Assembly (NCBI RefSeq): GCF_007859275.1
Contig: NZ_VOHC01000032.1
Span: forward strand, 124,001-188,000
DNA from: Planomicrobium sp. CPCC 101079
Lineage (GTDB): Bacteria; Bacillota; Bacilli; Bacillales_A; Planococcaceae
DNA: 64,000 bases
Reading direction: 5' to 3'
The number at the start of each line of letters is the position of its first letter. Within the stretch, counting starts at the first letter, position 1. The notes below the pieces were generated by a model. That model saw nothing but the letters and a program-made list of their open reading frames with translations, was not told the DNA's origin and made no database searches. Position numbers and translations under genes: made by a program. Shown piece by piece: positions 42,384-52,351 of the stretch.

Positions 42384-43737
42384 AGTATCCGTCTGCTCCT
42401 TCGTGCTGACTCCAGTCAATGGTGACGAATTTGTTGTATTCTTTTACGAAAGCCAGTTTTACAGTCCCAGTTGGACCGTTACGCTGTTTCGCTATGATGA
42501 TCTCAATGACATTCTGGTCTTCAGTTTCTTTGTCGTAGTAATCTTCACGATATAGGAAGGAAACAATATCCGCATCTTGCTCAATACTTCCGGATTCACG
42601 TAAATCCGACATCATCGGTCGTTTGTCTTGGCGTTGTTCTACTCCCCGGGATAACTGGGATAAAGCGATTACCGGAACTTCCAGTTCCCGCGCAAGGCCT
42701 TTTAATGAACGGGAAATATCGGATACTTCCTGTTGGCGGTTTTCTCCTGCGCGGCCTGGTCCTTGGATCAGCTGCAAGTAATCAATCATAATCATGCCAA
42801 GGCCGTGTTCTTGTTTTAACCGGCGGCATTTCGCCCGAATATCATTAACTCGGATGCCTGGTGTGTCGTCGATAAAAATTCCGGCATTAGAGAGACTTCC
42901 CATTGCCATTGTCAACTTCCGCCAGTCTTCATTTTGAAGCGCACCCGTCCGCATGATTTGTGCATCGATATTTCCTTCCGCACAAAGCATCCGCATGACC
43001 AGCTGTTCTGCACCCATTTCAAGACTAAAGATCGCGACGTTTTCATCTGCTCGAGTCGCCACGTTTTGGGCAACATTCAGGGCGAATGCCGTCTTACCGA
43101 CAGACGGCCGTGCCGCTACGATAATCAAGTCGTTTCGCTGGAACCCTGCCGTCATCTTATCAAGATCCCGGAAGCCGGTAGGGATCCCTGTAACGTCCCC
43201 TTTTCGCGTGTGCAACAATTCGATGTTATCGTACGTCTTCACTAATACATCTTTGATATGGATAAAGTCGCCGGCGTTTTTCCGGTTTGATACTTCCATC
43301 ATCTTCTTCTCTGCTTCAACCAGCAAAGCGCCTACTTCATCTTCACGCGTAAAGCCATCTTCCACAATTGACGTTGCCACGCGGATAAGCCGGCGCAAAA
43401 GCGCCTTTTCCTCCACGATGTGCGCGTAATGTGCAACGTTTGCTGCAGTAGGAACAGCATTGGCAATTTCCATCAAATAAGACAATCCGCCGACATCTTC
43501 CAATTCTTTTTTCACAGACAGCTCTTCTGTCACCGTCACCACGTCAATCGCTTTTCCATGGTCTGACAGCGTCAGCATCGTCTGGAAGATTTTTTGGTGC
43601 GCAATGCGGTAAAAATCTTCCGGCATGACGATTTCCGCTACGGTGATCAGTGATTGCGGTTCTAAAAAGATGGCTCCAATAACCGATTGTTCGGCTTCTT
43701 GGTTATGCGGAGGAACTCGATCTATCGTTTCGTTCAT
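42382..43737 (-). CDS. dnaB: Replicative DNA helicase
   Basis: Hexameric 5'-3' helicase of the replication fork (named DnaC in B. subtilis). The 451 residues include the N-terminal primase-interacting domain (DRVPPHNQEAEQSVIGAIFL), a linker, and the RecA-like domain with Walker A ARPSVGKTAFAL (about 211-222), Walker B MIMIDYLQL and the family block QLSRGVEQRQDKRPMMSDLR. No intein or insertion is present. It lies 12 nt behind rplI, which is standard for this region. Confidence 0.97.
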   Translation of the reverse strand: MNETIDRVPPHNQEAEQSVIGAIFLEPQSLITVAEIVMPEDFYRIAHQKIFQTMLTLSDHGKAIDVVTVTEELSVKKELEDVGGLSYLMEIANAVPTAANVAHYAHIVEEKALLRRLIRVATSIVEDGFTREDEVGALLVEAEKKMMEVSNRKNAGDFIHIKDVLVKTYDNIELLHTRKGDVTGIPTGFRDLDKMTAGFQRNDLIIVAARPSVGKTAFALNVAQNVATRADENVAIFSLEMGAEQLVMRMLCAEGNIDAQIMRTGALQNEDWRKLTMAMGSLSNAGIFIDDTPGIRVNDIRAKCRRLKQEHGLGMIMIDYLQLIQGPGRAGENRQQEVSDISRSLKGLARELEVPVIALSQLSRGVEQRQDKRPMMSDLRESGSIEQDADIVSFLYREDYYDKETEDQNVIEIIIAKQRNGPTGTVKLAFVKEYNKFVTIDWSQHEGADGY

Positions 43738-43749
43738 CGGTGCATCTCC

Positions 43750-44199
43750 TTACGCTTCTTCAGTTACGTGGACTCTGAGCGTAGCTGTTACTTCTTGATG
43801 GATTTTTACTGGAATATTTGTGTAGCCCAGTGAGCGGATGGCATCATCCAACTCCATTTTGCGTTTGTCGATTTTGATGCCGTGCTTTTTCTCCAATTCA
43901 CTAGCCACTTGTTTTGTCGTGATCGAACCGAATAACCGGCCGCCCTCGCCTGATTTTGCTTTCAATTCAACCGTTAAAGCCTCGAGCTTCTCTTTCAGCC
44001 CTTTGGCTTCCTGAAGTTCTTGTTCAGATAATTTTTCTTCTTTTTTCTTCTGTCCATTCAATTGGCTGATGGCTGCTTGGCTTGCTTCAATGGCGTAGTT
44101 GTTCTTTAACAAGAAATTATGTGCATAACCATCCGCCACATTTTTGATTTCGCCTTTTTTGCCTCTGCCTTTTACATCTTTTAAGAATATAACTTTCAT
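43750..44199 (-). CDS. rplI: 50S ribosomal protein L9
   Basis: A 149-residue large-subunit protein. The N-terminal [20 protein letters not shown] and [20 protein letters not shown] are the conserved rRNA-binding part, followed by the long connecting helix and the C-terminal domain ([20 protein letters not shown]). It overlaps the gdpP stop by 4 nt (ATGA) and precedes dnaB, so translation is coupled. Confidence 0.98.
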   Translation of the reverse strand: MKVIFLKDVKGRGKKGEIKNVADGYAHNFLLKNNYAIEASQAAISQLNGQKKKEEKLSEQELQEAKGLKEKLEALTVELKAKSGEGGRLFGSITTKQVASELEKKHGIKIDKRKMELDDAIRSLGYTNIPVKIHQEVTATLRVHVTEEA

Positions 44200-46172
44200 T
44201 CAGTTTGTCCTCCTTCATAATGTTCCTCAATCGCATTTTTAAGCAGTTCAACGGCTTCTTCGACCGTTGTATCCGGTAATTGCGTTGCAGCGTTTGTTAA
44301 ATGGCCGCCGCCGCCAAGATGTTCCATAATTAATTGCACATTCACTTCTCCAAGTGAACGGGCGCTGATGCCGACACCACTTTCTCCTCGCTCTGCAATG
44401 ACGAACGAGGCATTGACGTCTTTCATTGTCAGTAAAATATCGGCTGTCTGTGCAATCAGCACAGGGCTGTAAGTTTTTCCAGGTTCGCCATTTGCGATTG
44501 CAATGCCATCGGCCACGAATTCAACCGTCTGGACGATTTTCGCACGTTCTAAATACGTATCGAGATCTTCTTTCAAAAGGCGTTGGACAAGAACCGTATC
44601 GGCGCCGTTTGCCCGTAAATAAGAAGCTGCTTCAAATGTACGAGCACCGGTGCGAAGTGTAAAGCTTTTTGTGTCAACAATGATTCCAGCAAGCATTGCA
44701 GTGGCTTCCAACATCGACAACTTCTCGTGCTTCGGCTGATATTCGATCAGCTCGGTCACTAGTTCAGCTGTAGAGGAAGCGTAAGGTTCCATGTAAACCA
44801 GCATTGTGTTGGTGATGAATTCCTCGCCTCTCCGGTGGTGATCGATGATGACCACCCGCTCCATCCGCTGAAGCAGCCGTTCGTCAATGACCATGGAAGG
44901 CTTATGGGTATCCACAATGACCAGCAGCGAGTTGTCGGTCATCGCGGCAATCGCTTCTTCCGGTGTGATGAATTGGTTGAACAAGTCCGCGTCTTCTTCG
45001 ATTTCATTCATCAACCGCATGACGCTGCGGTCGTATTCATCGAAATCCAGGACGATGCTGCCTTTTACTTTATTCATTGCGGCCATTTTCGCTACACCGA
45101 CCGCAGCTCCGATCGCATCCATGTCAGGCATTTTATGGCCCATGATGAACACTTGGTCGCTTTCCTGGATCAAATCTCTCAATGCATGCGAGATAACGCG
45201 CGCCCGCACCCGTGTCCGTTTTTCAACCGGATTGGTCTTGCCGCCGTAAAATTTCACTTTGCCGCTTGGATTTTTAATCGCCACTTGGTCACCGCCCCGG
45301 CCAAGAACTAGATCCAAGCCAGACTGCGCCATACTGCCAAGTTCGACAAGCGAAGCAGATCCTGCTCCTACGCCAATGCTCAACGTCAATGCCAAGTTGT
45401 CTTTTGACGTCACTTCACGGATATCATCCAAGATGGCGAACTTCGATTTTTCCAACTCTTGCAAGATGGATTCATTGAAAATCGCCATAAAGCGGTCCGA
45501 TTGCACGCGCTTGACGAAAATCCCGTGTTTTGCTCCCCAATCATTGATCAATGACGTCACCAGGCTATTCAAATTGCTTCGGGTTTGGTCATCCATTCCT
45601 TGCGACAGTTCGTCGTAGTTGTCGATAAACAAAATTCCGATCACTGTCCGGTCTGCGTAATACAAAGTTTCAATTTCCACTTGTTCCGTAATATCGAACA
45701 AATAAAACAGGCGGTCGTTCACTCGGTAATAGACCCGATATTTGCGGTCTCCAAGCGTGATGGTCATCTCTGTTGCTTCATTGGATGTTGTCAAAGGCTG
45801 AAAATCTTCCGATAAAGAGTATAAAGACTCGCCGATTAATGTGTCATACTCCAATGTAGAAGTCATATACGGGTTGGCCCATTCTATATCGAAATCTTCA
45901 TTTACCAATAAAATCCCAATTGGCATTTCAAGCAGCGCTTCTTCCCCGACTTTTTTCATGCGGTAAGACAGCGTTTCAATATGTTGTTCAGTCGCTTCAT
46001 AAGTTTTCTTCTCCATCGCCCATGCAGTGGCAAAGGCAATGCCAAACAGCAGGACAAAAACTCCCGCTATCCATCCCGACCAAGTTGAAATCAGAATCGC
46101 CGCGGCTAAGCCTAGCAGCAATAGCGCAATAAGCGGATATCGAAGTTTCCTCTTTCTAAAAAAAGCCGACAT
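44196..46172 (-). CDS. gdpP: Cyclic-di-AMP phosphodiesterase GdpP (YybT)
   Basis: Membrane-bound enzyme that hydrolyses c-di-AMP to pApA, affecting potassium balance, wall stress and beta-lactam tolerance. The 658 residues show two N-terminal membrane helices, a PAS domain (about 85-150), a degenerate GGDEF domain, and the DHH/DHHA1 catalytic part with [30 protein letters not shown] and the glycine-rich GGGGH near the end. It overlaps rplI by 4 nt and follows the DUF2232 gene by 14 nt. Confidence 0.96.
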   Translation of the reverse strand: MSAFFRKRKLRYPLIALLLLGLAAAILISTWSGWIAGVFVLLFGIAFATAWAMEKKTYEATEQHIETLSYRMKKVGEEALLEMPIGILLVNEDFDIEWANPYMTSTLEYDTLIGESLYSLSEDFQPLTTSNEATEMTITLGDRKYRVYYRVNDRLFYLFDITEQVEIETLYYADRTVIGILFIDNYDELSQGMDDQTRSNLNSLVTSLINDWGAKHGIFVKRVQSDRFMAIFNESILQELEKSKFAILDDIREVTSKDNLALTLSIGVGAGSASLVELGSMAQSGLDLVLGRGGDQVAIKNPSGKVKFYGGKTNPVEKRTRVRARVISHALRDLIQESDQVFIMGHKMPDMDAIGAAVGVAKMAAMNKVKGSIVLDFDEYDRSVMRLMNEIEEDADLFNQFITPEEAIAAMTDNSLLVIVDTHKPSMVIDERLLQRMERVVIIDHHRRGEEFITNTMLVYMEPYASSTAELVTELIEYQPKHEKLSMLEATAMLAGIIVDTKSFTLRTGARTFEAASYLRANGADTVLVQRLLKEDLDTYLERAKIVQTVEFVADGIAIANGEPGKTYSPVLIAQTADILLTMKDVNASFVIAERGESGVGISARSLGEVNVQLIMEHLGGGGHLTNAATQLPDTTVEEAVELLKNAIEEHYEGGQTE

Positions 46173-46186
46173 TATTCTTCAGCTCC

Positions 46187-47146
46187 TCATTTTCCTTTAA
46201 ACTCGTGTGCCCGCTTAACCCACCCCCGGATATCAAATCCAAGGTCCACGATTCCGACGATACTCGTAAATGATTGCAGCGGCAAAGCCAGGAAGGTGAC
46301 AATAACGGCCACCCACTTCGGCCATCCTTCCTGCTTAATGTAAAAATGGTAAAACGATACCCCTTGCAGGAACAACAGCATTTGAAGCAGGACGGACGCA
46401 TTGATAAAAATCATATAAGCCATTGTTCCCGGCTGCAAATCAGACAGCATGGAAGCCAGCAATACGATTAAATAATACCATAATACACTTTTCGGCAGTT
46501 TCATATCCCGAAAAGGCGGAAATTTCGGCACCGCTGTTCCAAGCCGTTTCAATACCGGCAAATAAAACAATAACATCAGCCAAACCAGAAGGAAGACGGA
46601 AGCGACAAGCAAAGTCGGCAACAGCGTTTCCACTAGAAATGCCATTTGGTCGACCGATTCGTTATACTGTTCCATCTGGTCTGCGGTAGCGCCAAAACGC
46701 TCCAGCAAATCTCCAGCATGCGCATACGACTCTTGCATCATGGCAATGGATTCTTCCAGCACGTTAATGCCCAACAGGACGATTGATCCTACATACTGGA
46801 GCACTGTAGAAATGAGCAGGACAATGCCTGTACACAAGAACATGAATAGCTTGCTTTTTCCATAATAGATGCAAAGCCCGATAGAAAGCCCGAGCGGCAC
46901 GTACACCAGCGCCAGTGGCAGGGACAGAAGGCCGCCAACGATAAACGATAAGGCCAGGCTGACGAATGCCAAAAGCAAGCTGGGTTTCCATGGATATTTT
47001 GCGCTGTACCATGCTATCGGCAAGCCCAAGAATAAGGTAGTGATAACATTCAAAAGAGGCACGTATACTGAAACGGCAAGGAGTACGGCAAACATGGCCG
47101 CCATCATCGCACCATTCGTAAGTTGTCTTGTTTGTTGATTTTGCAT
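46187..47146 (-). CDS. DUF2232 membrane protein (YybS)
   Basis: A 319-residue polytopic membrane protein of about eight hydrophobic segments, matching YybS of Bacillus by opening (TRQLTNGAMMAAMFAVLLAV) and by its place directly before gdpP. The fold resembles ECF-transporter S components, so a transport role is possible but unproven. It is probably co-transcribed with gdpP, rplI and dnaB. Confidence 0.9.
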   Translation of the reverse strand: MQNQQTRQLTNGAMMAAMFAVLLAVSVYVPLLNVITTLFLGLPIAWYSAKYPWKPSLLLAFVSLALSFIVGGLLSLPLALVYVPLGLSIGLCIYYGKSKLFMFLCTGIVLLISTVLQYVGSIVLLGINVLEESIAMMQESYAHAGDLLERFGATADQMEQYNESVDQMAFLVETLLPTLLVASVFLLVWLMLLFYLPVLKRLGTAVPKFPPFRDMKLPKSVLWYYLIVLLASMLSDLQPGTMAYMIFINASVLLQMLLFLQGVSFYHFYIKQEGWPKWVAVIVTFLALPLQSFTSIVGIVDLGFDIRGWVKRAHEFKGK

Positions 47147-47268
47147 TCGGCTGTTTTTCCCCTTCTTTCGGGTTTATTTCATCCTTCCAATTGTAACATG
47201 ATTAAGGAGCGTGAACAAAAAAGCCGACGGCGCCTGCCTGCCTTTCCCTTTGTAAAAATGCGAATAAA

Positions 47269-47294
47269 AAAGAAGACCGGTTTCCCGGCCTTCT
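47269..47294 (-). terminator. Terminator of the rpsF-ssb-rpsR operon
   Basis: AGAAGGCCGG and CCGGTCTTCT pair over GAAA on the minus strand and are followed by a run of T. About 190 nt of repeat sequence lie between it and the rpsR stop. Confidence 0.8.
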
Positions 47295-47362
47295 CTAAAA
47301 TACAACAAAGTATAAGTTACTAAGTTTATAAAAATTTATAGACTTCTTATTTCTTTGTCTAG

Positions 47363-47480
47363 ACTTCAGCACCTAGCCCCTCGAGTCGCGGTCTGACTTG
47401 CCGATAATGGCAAAGAACGCCATTACTTTCAAGCCCTCCAGCGCTTGTCGGCGCTAAACAGGTGCTTCCGCTTTTCTTAA
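47363..47480. repeat. CTAGCCCCTCGAGTCGC-type intergenic repeat
   Basis: AGCACCTAGCCCCTCGAGTC, CAAGCCCTCCAGCGCTTGTC and CAGGTGCTTCCGCTTTTC are blocks of a repeat I know from many Bacillaceae and Planococcaceae genomes. Its ends (AGCACCT/AGGTGCT) are inverted, so the transcript can fold into a long hairpin. It is inserted between rpsR and the operon terminator. Confidence 0.65.
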
Positions 47481-47717
47481 TTATCTTTCTTCCGCAACAA
47501 ACGGTAGAAGTGCCATGATACGAGCGCGTTTGATAGCGATTGTCAACTTGCGTTGCCATTTAGCGCTAGTGCCTGTAACACGACGTGGCAAGATTTTTCC
47601 TCGTTCAGAAATGAATTTCTTCAACAAGTCAGTGTCTTTGTAGTCGATGTATGTGATGTTGTTAGAAGTGAAATAACAAACCTTTTTACGTTTCTTTCCT
47701 CCGCGACGTGGTGCCAT
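47481..47717 (-). CDS. rpsR: 30S ribosomal protein S18
   Basis: A 78-residue small-subunit protein that pairs with S6. [20 protein letters not shown] is the Bacillales N-terminus, and [20 protein letters not shown] with [17 protein letters not shown] is the conserved core. It is the last gene of rpsF-ssb-rpsR, 55 nt behind ssb. Confidence 0.98.
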   Translation of the reverse strand: MAPRRGGKKRKKVCYFTSNNITYIDYKDTDLLKKFISERGKILPRRVTGTSAKWQRKLTIAIKRARIMALLPFVAEER

Positions 47718-47772
47718 ATCGAATTACCTCCTTTATAGTAGAATGGGTTGTAAGCGTTAGGTTTAGCCTGTT

Positions 47773-48249
47773 TTAGAACGGCAAGTCGTCATCCGATACT
47801 TCGATCGGGCCGCTGCCGCTTGAGAACGGGTCTTCATCTACACGCGTATAGTTTTGCTGACTTGGGCTTGGCGATTGGTTCTGTTGATAGGACGGTTGTC
47901 CCTGCGAACGATCTGCACCAGCACCAGAGCTTTTTGGTTCAAGAAATTGAACGCTATCTGCCACTACTTCAGTCGTGTAAACACGTTTTCCGTCTTGTCC
48001 CTCGTAGCTTCCAGTTTGAATGCGGCCTTCTACGCCAGCTAAGCTTCCTTTTTTCAAGAAGTTTGCTGTGTTTTCAGCTTGTTTGCGCCAAACGGTACAA
48101 TTGATGAAATCCGTTTCTTTTTCACCTTGCGCGTTGGAGAATGTACGGTTTACAGCTAGTGTAAAACGGGCAACCGCCGCTCCGCTTGGAGTGTAACGAA
48201 GATCAGGATCTTTTGTCAGTCTTCCGACTAAAACAACTCGGTTAATCAT
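47773..48249 (-). CDS. ssb: Single-stranded DNA-binding protein
   Basis: A 158-residue SSB. The OB-fold starts [20 protein letters not shown] and includes [21 protein letters not shown] glutamine/serine-rich linker leads to the acidic tail VSDDDLPF that recruits repair and replication partners. It lies between rpsF and rpsR, as in B. subtilis. Confidence 0.98.
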   Translation of the reverse strand: MINRVVLVGRLTKDPDLRYTPSGAAVARFTLAVNRTFSNAQGEKETDFINCTVWRKQAENTANFLKKGSLAGVEGRIQTGSYEGQDGKRVYTTEVVADSVQFLEPKSSGAGADRSQGQPSYQQNQSPSPSQQNYTRVDEDPFSSGSGPIEVSDDDLPF

Positions 48250-48297
48250 CAGAATTCAACCCCCTTTTAAGTCAAAATTATAATCAGGTCCATATGC

Positions 48298-48585
48298 TTA
48301 CGCGTCTTTGCGTACAGCGATATGACGAATAATGTCTTCGTTAATATTCGCAAGACGTGTGTATTCGTTGATAGCTTCAGAACCAGCGTTAACTTTTACG
48401 ATTTGGTAGAAACCTTCACGTAAATCGTTGATTTCATAAGCTAAACGACGTTTACCCCACTCTTTCGACTCGATGATTTCAGCACCGTTAGAAGTTAGGA
48501 TATCGTTAAAACGCTCAACTAGAGCTTTTTTCGCTTCCTCTTCAATTGCAGGCTGAATTACGTACATTAATTCATACTCTCTCAT
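48298..48585 (-). CDS. rpsF: 30S ribosomal protein S6
   Basis: A 95-residue protein of the 30S platform. [20 protein letters not shown] and [20 protein letters not shown] are conserved. The Shine-Dalgarno AGGAGGTGA is strong. It is first in the operon and has an upstream RNA hairpin of the S6:S18-binding type, so feedback control is likely. Confidence 0.98.
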   Translation of the reverse strand: MREYELMYVIQPAIEEEAKKALVERFNDILTSNGAEIIESKEWGKRRLAYEINDLREGFYQIVKVNAGSEAINEYTRLANINEDIIRHIAVRKDA

Positions 48586-48607
48586 CGTGTTGTCACCTCC
48601 TCATGGA

Positions 48608-48636
48608 CTTGGGCCCTACTGTTTCCAGTGGGCAAG
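48608..48636 (-). promoter_or_regulatory. Candidate S6:S18 operon leader RNA
   Basis: On the minus strand CTTGCCCACTG, GNRA loop GAAA, CAGTAGGGCCCAAG form a hairpin with a bulged A and a bulged CC, 23 nt before the rpsF ATG. Such a bulged hairpin binds the S6:S18 complex in other bacteria and represses translation. Shape and position fit; exact motif identity is not proven. Confidence 0.6.
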
Positions 48637-48671
48637 GAGCAAGCAATTCATATTATTACTCACATCAATGT

Positions 48672-48700
48672 ATTGTAGCATAAAGTCTGAACCTCCGCAA
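48672..48700 (-). promoter_or_regulatory. rpsF operon promoter
   Basis: TTGCGG, 17 bp, TACAAT on the minus strand, with an extended TG before the -10 (TGCTACAAT), upstream of the leader hairpin. Confidence 0.6.
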
Positions 48701-48759
48701 CTATCATTTGCGCAACCAATTCCGTTATACTTTTTATAAATAAGGAAAGAAGTGAGCCT

Positions 48760-49320
48760 ATGAAACCGGATCGCATCATCGAATTAAAAATGGAAGAAGT
48801 AGTGCCAAAGGTTCTATGGATAAATGGGCTGCTATTGGTTTTATTTGCGGCTGCTTATCATTTTTTCACCGAACCGTTAACTTTTCGCTTCTCCTTTTTG
48901 GGCATCGCTTTTTTTATCATTGGCTATTTGGTATTGATCGTCCTTCATGAATTGTTCCATTTGATCGGTTTTGTCCTGTTCGGAAAAGTGGCCATATCTT
49001 CTTTAAATTACGGAGTCGACCTGAAACTTGGCATCGCTTATGCTACGTCCAGTATGCCTGTCCAAAACAAAGCCATGCGCAAAGTGCTGCTGCTTCCTTT
49101 CTGGACCACCGCCGTTTTGCCGACAGTTGCGGGATTCTGGGTGGAAAATCAAATCATGGTCCTTCTCGGCGCCATGCTTGCCGCTGGCGCTCTAGGGGAC
49201 TTTTGGATGTACCGCGAACTGTTAAAAGAGCCCAAGGATGCTTGGATACTCGACGACCCCGCTTTGCCGAGATTGAATGTTTATGAAAAATACCCAATAG
49301 AAAAAAGCGCTGATCTGTAG
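48760..49320 (+). CDS. DUF3267 membrane protein, putative zinc metalloprotease
   Basis: A 186-residue integral membrane protein of DUF3267. Three or four hydrophobic segments are visible, and the second ends in VLHELFHLIGF, an HExxH zinc motif. The family resembles site-2-protease-like folds, but no substrate is known. It is the only plus-strand gene in this part of the core region. The ATG follows AAGAAGTGAG at a usable distance. A shared terminator separates it from the convergent gene. Confidence 0.82.
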   Translation: MKPDRIIELKMEEVVPKVLWINGLLLVLFAAAYHFFTEPLTFRFSFLGIAFFIIGYLVLIVLHELFHLIGFVLFGKVAISSLNYGVDLKLGIAYATSSMPVQNKAMRKVLLLPFWTTAVLPTVAGFWVENQIMVLLGAMLAAGALGDFWMYRELLKEPKDAWILDDPALPRLNVYEKYPIEKSADL

Positions 49321-49332
49321 TCAGCGCTTTTT
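49302..49332. terminator. Bidirectional terminator
   Basis: A perfect 12-bp stem AAAAAGCGCTGA/TCAGCGCTTTTT over a 7-nt loop between convergent genes; it overlaps the last codons of the DUF3267 gene. Confidence 0.9.
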
Positions 49333-49718
49333 CATTTCATCATTAACGATTGCGATACGTCCCAAACGCCGCCCATCACTTTTGTTTTTAGCAACTTTTG
49401 GTCTTTGGCCACATAAGCAATAGCATCAATCTGTTCTCCGTTGGATTCTACTGTAATGGTCAATTTATTAAATAAATCCGTTGCCGATCCTCCTGTATAT
49501 CCTTCCAGATCATCAAGAGCTGGCCATAATTCATCCGGGATCTCATAAATTTCTCCTGTTATCTTTCCAGGCTCTGACAAGACCGCAGCCGGATAACCAA
49601 GTCCAGAATCATATATAACTCCATCCGCCATTGCATGTTCTGCAACTAGCGTAGCTTCTCCTAAGTAACTATGGTACTTCCCGCCTCTTTTCAACGAGCC
49701 ATACACAAACAACTTCAT
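49332..49718 (-). CDS. Gamma-glutamylcyclotransferase family protein
   Basis: A 128-residue protein of the AIG2/GGCT-like fold. The substrate loop LFVYGSLKRGGKYH and the candidate catalytic glutamate in DDLEGY (about residue 72) are present. GGCT proteins turn gamma-glutamyl amines into 5-oxoproline; the real substrate is unknown. The Shine-Dalgarno AGGAGG is strong and sits just after a hairpin with a T-run. Confidence 0.85.
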   Translation of the reverse strand: MKLFVYGSLKRGGKYHSYLGEATLVAEHAMADGVIYDSGLGYPAAVLSEPGKITGEIYEIPDELWPALDDLEGYTGGSATDLFNKLTITVESNGEQIDAIAYVAKDQKLLKTKVMGGVWDVSQSLMMK

Positions 49719-49739
49719 GTTCCATCCTCCTATAAAAAA

Positions 49740-49764
49740 ACCGGAATGCTACTTATACATCCGG
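49740..49764 (-). terminator. Hairpin with T-run just before the GGCT Shine-Dalgarno
   Basis: On the minus strand ACCGGATG pairs with CATTCCGGT, followed by seven T and then the AGGAGG of the downstream gene. It has the shape of an intrinsic terminator placed in the leader. Confidence 0.6.
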
Positions 49765-49856
49765 TATATTTTCTTACTATTTTACTTGATTTTTATCATT
49801 AATAAAATCATTTTGCTTTGATTTCAAAGCTTTTTTGTTTGTTAACTGCCGAGATG

Positions 49857-49900
49857 AAAAAGGCGCTAAAGCTAGTTATATCTAGCTTTAGCGCCTTTTT
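49857..49900. terminator. Terminator after ychF
   Basis: A perfect 19-bp stem, AAAAAGGCGCTAAAGCTAG and its complement, with loop TTATAT and T-runs on both sides. Confidence 0.9.
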
Positions 49901-49993
49901 TCACGGTTTATAAGAAAACCTTATTTAGGCATTAAAGACTCCTTGTTCACCATTCCGCCTTATGTTAGCACACCTATACAAGATTTTTTGCCT

Positions 49994-51094
49994 TTAGACG
50001 TTAAATCTGAATAGCATTACGTCGCCGTCTTTGACGATATATTCTTTACCTTCTTGGCGGACTTTCCCAGCTTCTTTTGCAGCCGCCATCGATCCTGCTT
50101 CCACAAGATCTTCATAGGCTACAGTTTCAGCGCGAATAAAACCGCGTTCGAAATCTGAGTGAATAATGCCGGCGCACTGTGGAGCTTTCATGCCTTTTTT
50201 AAATGTCCAAGCCCGTACTTCCTGTACGCCTGCTGTAAAGTAAGTAGCCAGGCCAAGCAAGCTGTAAGAAGCTTTGATCAATTGGTCCAAACCGGATTCT
50301 TTAATGCCCAATTCTTCAAGGAACATTTCTTTTTCCTCGTCTTCCAAATCAGCCATTTCTTCTTCGATTTTCGCACAAACGACGATTACATCTGCGTTCT
50401 CTTTGGCGGCAAAATCCCGAACTGTTTGAACATATTCGTTATTATCCGCTTCAGCAATTTCGTCCTCTGAGACGTTTGCAACATACAACATTGGTTTCAA
50501 TGTCAGCAAATTCAAGTTTTTCGCGATACGCAACTCATCTTCTGTAAAATCGATTGAACGCGCCAGCTGCCCGTTCTCGAATGCTTCACGCAATTTCATC
50601 AAGACCGGTTCTTCAGCTACCGCGTCTTTGTCTTTTTGCTTCACCAATTTCGCAGCGCGCGCAATCCGCTTTTCGATGCTTTCCATATCAGCCAAGATCA
50701 ATTCGAGATTGATGACTTCGATATCAGAAATCGGATCTACTTTACCGGAAACGTGGGTAACGTTCTCATCTGCAAAACAACGGACCACTTGGCAGATAGC
50801 GTCCACTTCGCGAATATGGGACAAGAACTTGTTGCCCAACCCTTCGCCTTTACTGGCGCCTTCTACGATGCCTGCAATATCCGTAAATTCAAAAGCTGTT
50901 GGAATCGTCTTTTTTGGAACGACCAATTCCGTCAATTTGTCTAACCGCTCATCCGGAACTTCAACAATTCCGACGTTCGGATCTATAGTACAGAACGGGT
51001 AGTTTGCTGCTTCAGCCCCCGCTTTTGTAATAGCATTAAATAATGTGGACTTCCCCACGTTTGGTAACCCTACAATCCCTGCAGTTAATGCCAT
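49994..51094 (-). CDS. ychF: Redox-regulated ATPase YchF
   Basis: A 366-residue Obg-family P-loop ATPase (YyaF in B. subtilis) linked to ribosome function and stress response. G1 is [10 protein letters not shown]3 lies in [14 protein letters not shown] replaces the usual NKxD, consistent with ATP preference. A helical insert and the C-terminal TGS-like domain follow. The ATG at 51094 gives the standard family length, with GAGGT 10 nt upstream; a GTG at 51103 is the alternative. Confidence 0.96.
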   Translation of the reverse strand: MALTAGIVGLPNVGKSTLFNAITKAGAEAANYPFCTIDPNVGIVEVPDERLDKLTELVVPKKTIPTAFEFTDIAGIVEGASKGEGLGNKFLSHIREVDAICQVVRCFADENVTHVSGKVDPISDIEVINLELILADMESIEKRIARAAKLVKQKDKDAVAEEPVLMKLREAFENGQLARSIDFTEDELRIAKNLNLLTLKPMLYVANVSEDEIAEADNNEYVQTVRDFAAKENADVIVVCAKIEEEMADLEDEEKEMFLEELGIKESGLDQLIKASYSLLGLATYFTAGVQEVRAWTFKKGMKAPQCAGIIHSDFERGFIRAETVAYEDLVEAGSMAAAKEAGKVRQEGKEYIVKDGDVMLFRFNV

Positions 51095-51178
51095 AGGATT
51101 CACGACCTCTCTTCTCGATCACACGATTTTTTTCGCAACCACTCTATTATAGGAAGAGAATGGCGACTTGTCCATTGT

Positions 51179-51379
51179 TCATTCCGTTTCGGCTTTTACC
51201 AATACTTTTTTCATCTTCTTGTTGAAATCAATGCGCGGAATCATCACACTATGCTGGCAACCTTCGCATTTGATCCGGATATCCGCCCCCATGCGGATGA
51301 TTTTCCAGGCATTGGCGCCGCACGGATGACCTTTTTTCATTTCTACAATATCGTTCAAGCCAAACTCTTTCATTTCCAT
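51179..51379 (-). CDS. DUF951 family protein (YyzM)
   Basis: A 66-residue protein of DUF951. FGLNDIVEMKKGHPCGANAW and IKCEGCQHSVMIPR are conserved; the cysteines (in HPCG and CEGC) could hold a metal. Function unknown. The Shine-Dalgarno GGAGG is present. It regularly occurs between the mscS-like gene and ychF in Bacillales, as here. Confidence 0.92.
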   Translation of the reverse strand: MEMKEFGLNDIVEMKKGHPCGANAWKIIRMGADIRIKCEGCQHSVMIPRIDFNKKMKKVLVKAETE

Positions 51380-51419
51380 ATGCCCGCCTCCTTTGTTTTT
51401 AAGTACTGAACAGAAGGTT

Positions 51420-52328
51420 TTATTTTTTAAGATCCACTGGCTGGCGCTGCATCATGACCATATGCGGAAGCGGAACCTCTACGTTATTTGCGTCTAAAAA
51501 TTCTTTTAGGTCGCGCCTGATTCCGCGTGACACTGCAAAATGCTGCATTGGCAAAGTTTCCGCTACCACACGGACCACCATCTCAGTTGGCGTCAAACTT
51601 TGGACACCTAAAAATTCCGGTGGTTTGATGATTTGTTCGTACTTATCTTGCAGCGTTCCCAAAAATTCCTGTATGAGTGCCTCTACTTTGTTGATGTCTG
51701 CGTTATACGCAACATTGACATCAACAACAGCAATGGAGTTATTGATCGAGAAGTTGACCACATCGGTTATATTGCCATTTGGAAAGATAAACAATTCGCC
51801 CGTATAGCCTTTGACTTTTGTTGTACGCAAACCAATCTCTTCGACCGTTCCTTCTGCTGCACCAATCCGCACAAAATCCCCTACTGAGAACTGATCTTCA
51901 AAAATGATGAAGAATCCGGTAATGACATCACGTACCAAGTTTTGCGCACCAAAACCGACCGCCAAACCAAGTACCCCGGCCCCTGCAATCAATCCCCTAA
52001 CATCAATATTAAATGACGAAAGAACTGCAATGATGGCCATAAAATAAATTACATATGCTGTTACATTTTCCAGTAGTTTTGATAATGTCTGCTGGCGGCG
52101 CTCATTATATTTAAGCGGTCCTTTGATGCGGACTGCAAAGCTTTTTCGCACTATCATTTTCAGTAATCTGACAATGATGCCTGCCGCTATCATAATGACC
52201 ACTACTTTTAGCGCCACTGTACCAACATCAAACCACAATTCTTGATTGAATATTACCTCTTTTGTTTGCTCTGTTGCCTTTTCTAAATCTTCTGTAACCG
52301 TACCTAAATTTGTTTGATTTGTACTCAT
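51420..52328 (-). CDS. Small-conductance mechanosensitive channel (MscS family)
   Basis: A 302-residue membrane channel that releases solutes on osmotic downshock. Three N-terminal hydrophobic segments lead to the pore helix with LIAGAGVLGLAVGFGAQNLV, then the beta domain with FEDQFSVGDFVRIGAAEGTV and EEIGLRTTKVKGYTGELFIFPNG. It matches the origin-proximal MscS gene (YyaF/YkuT relatives) by position. It is followed by DUF951 at 40 nt. Confidence 0.92.
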   Translation of the reverse strand: MSTNQTNLGTVTEDLEKATEQTKEVIFNQELWFDVGTVALKVVVIMIAAGIIVRLLKMIVRKSFAVRIKGPLKYNERRQQTLSKLLENVTAYVIYFMAIIAVLSSFNIDVRGLIAGAGVLGLAVGFGAQNLVRDVITGFFIIFEDQFSVGDFVRIGAAEGTVEEIGLRTTKVKGYTGELFIFPNGNITDVVNFSINNSIAVVDVNVAYNADINKVEALIQEFLGTLQDKYEQIIKPPEFLGVQSLTPTEMVVRVVAETLPMQHFAVSRGIRRDLKEFLDANNVEVPLPHMVMMQRQPVDLKK

Positions 52329-52351
52329 TTTTTCACCTTCCCAAACTTACC

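Noticed and set aside
47359..47559. 66-codon minus-strand frame overlapping rpsR
   Set aside because: It lies in the CTAGCCCC repeat and out of frame over the rpsR coding end.
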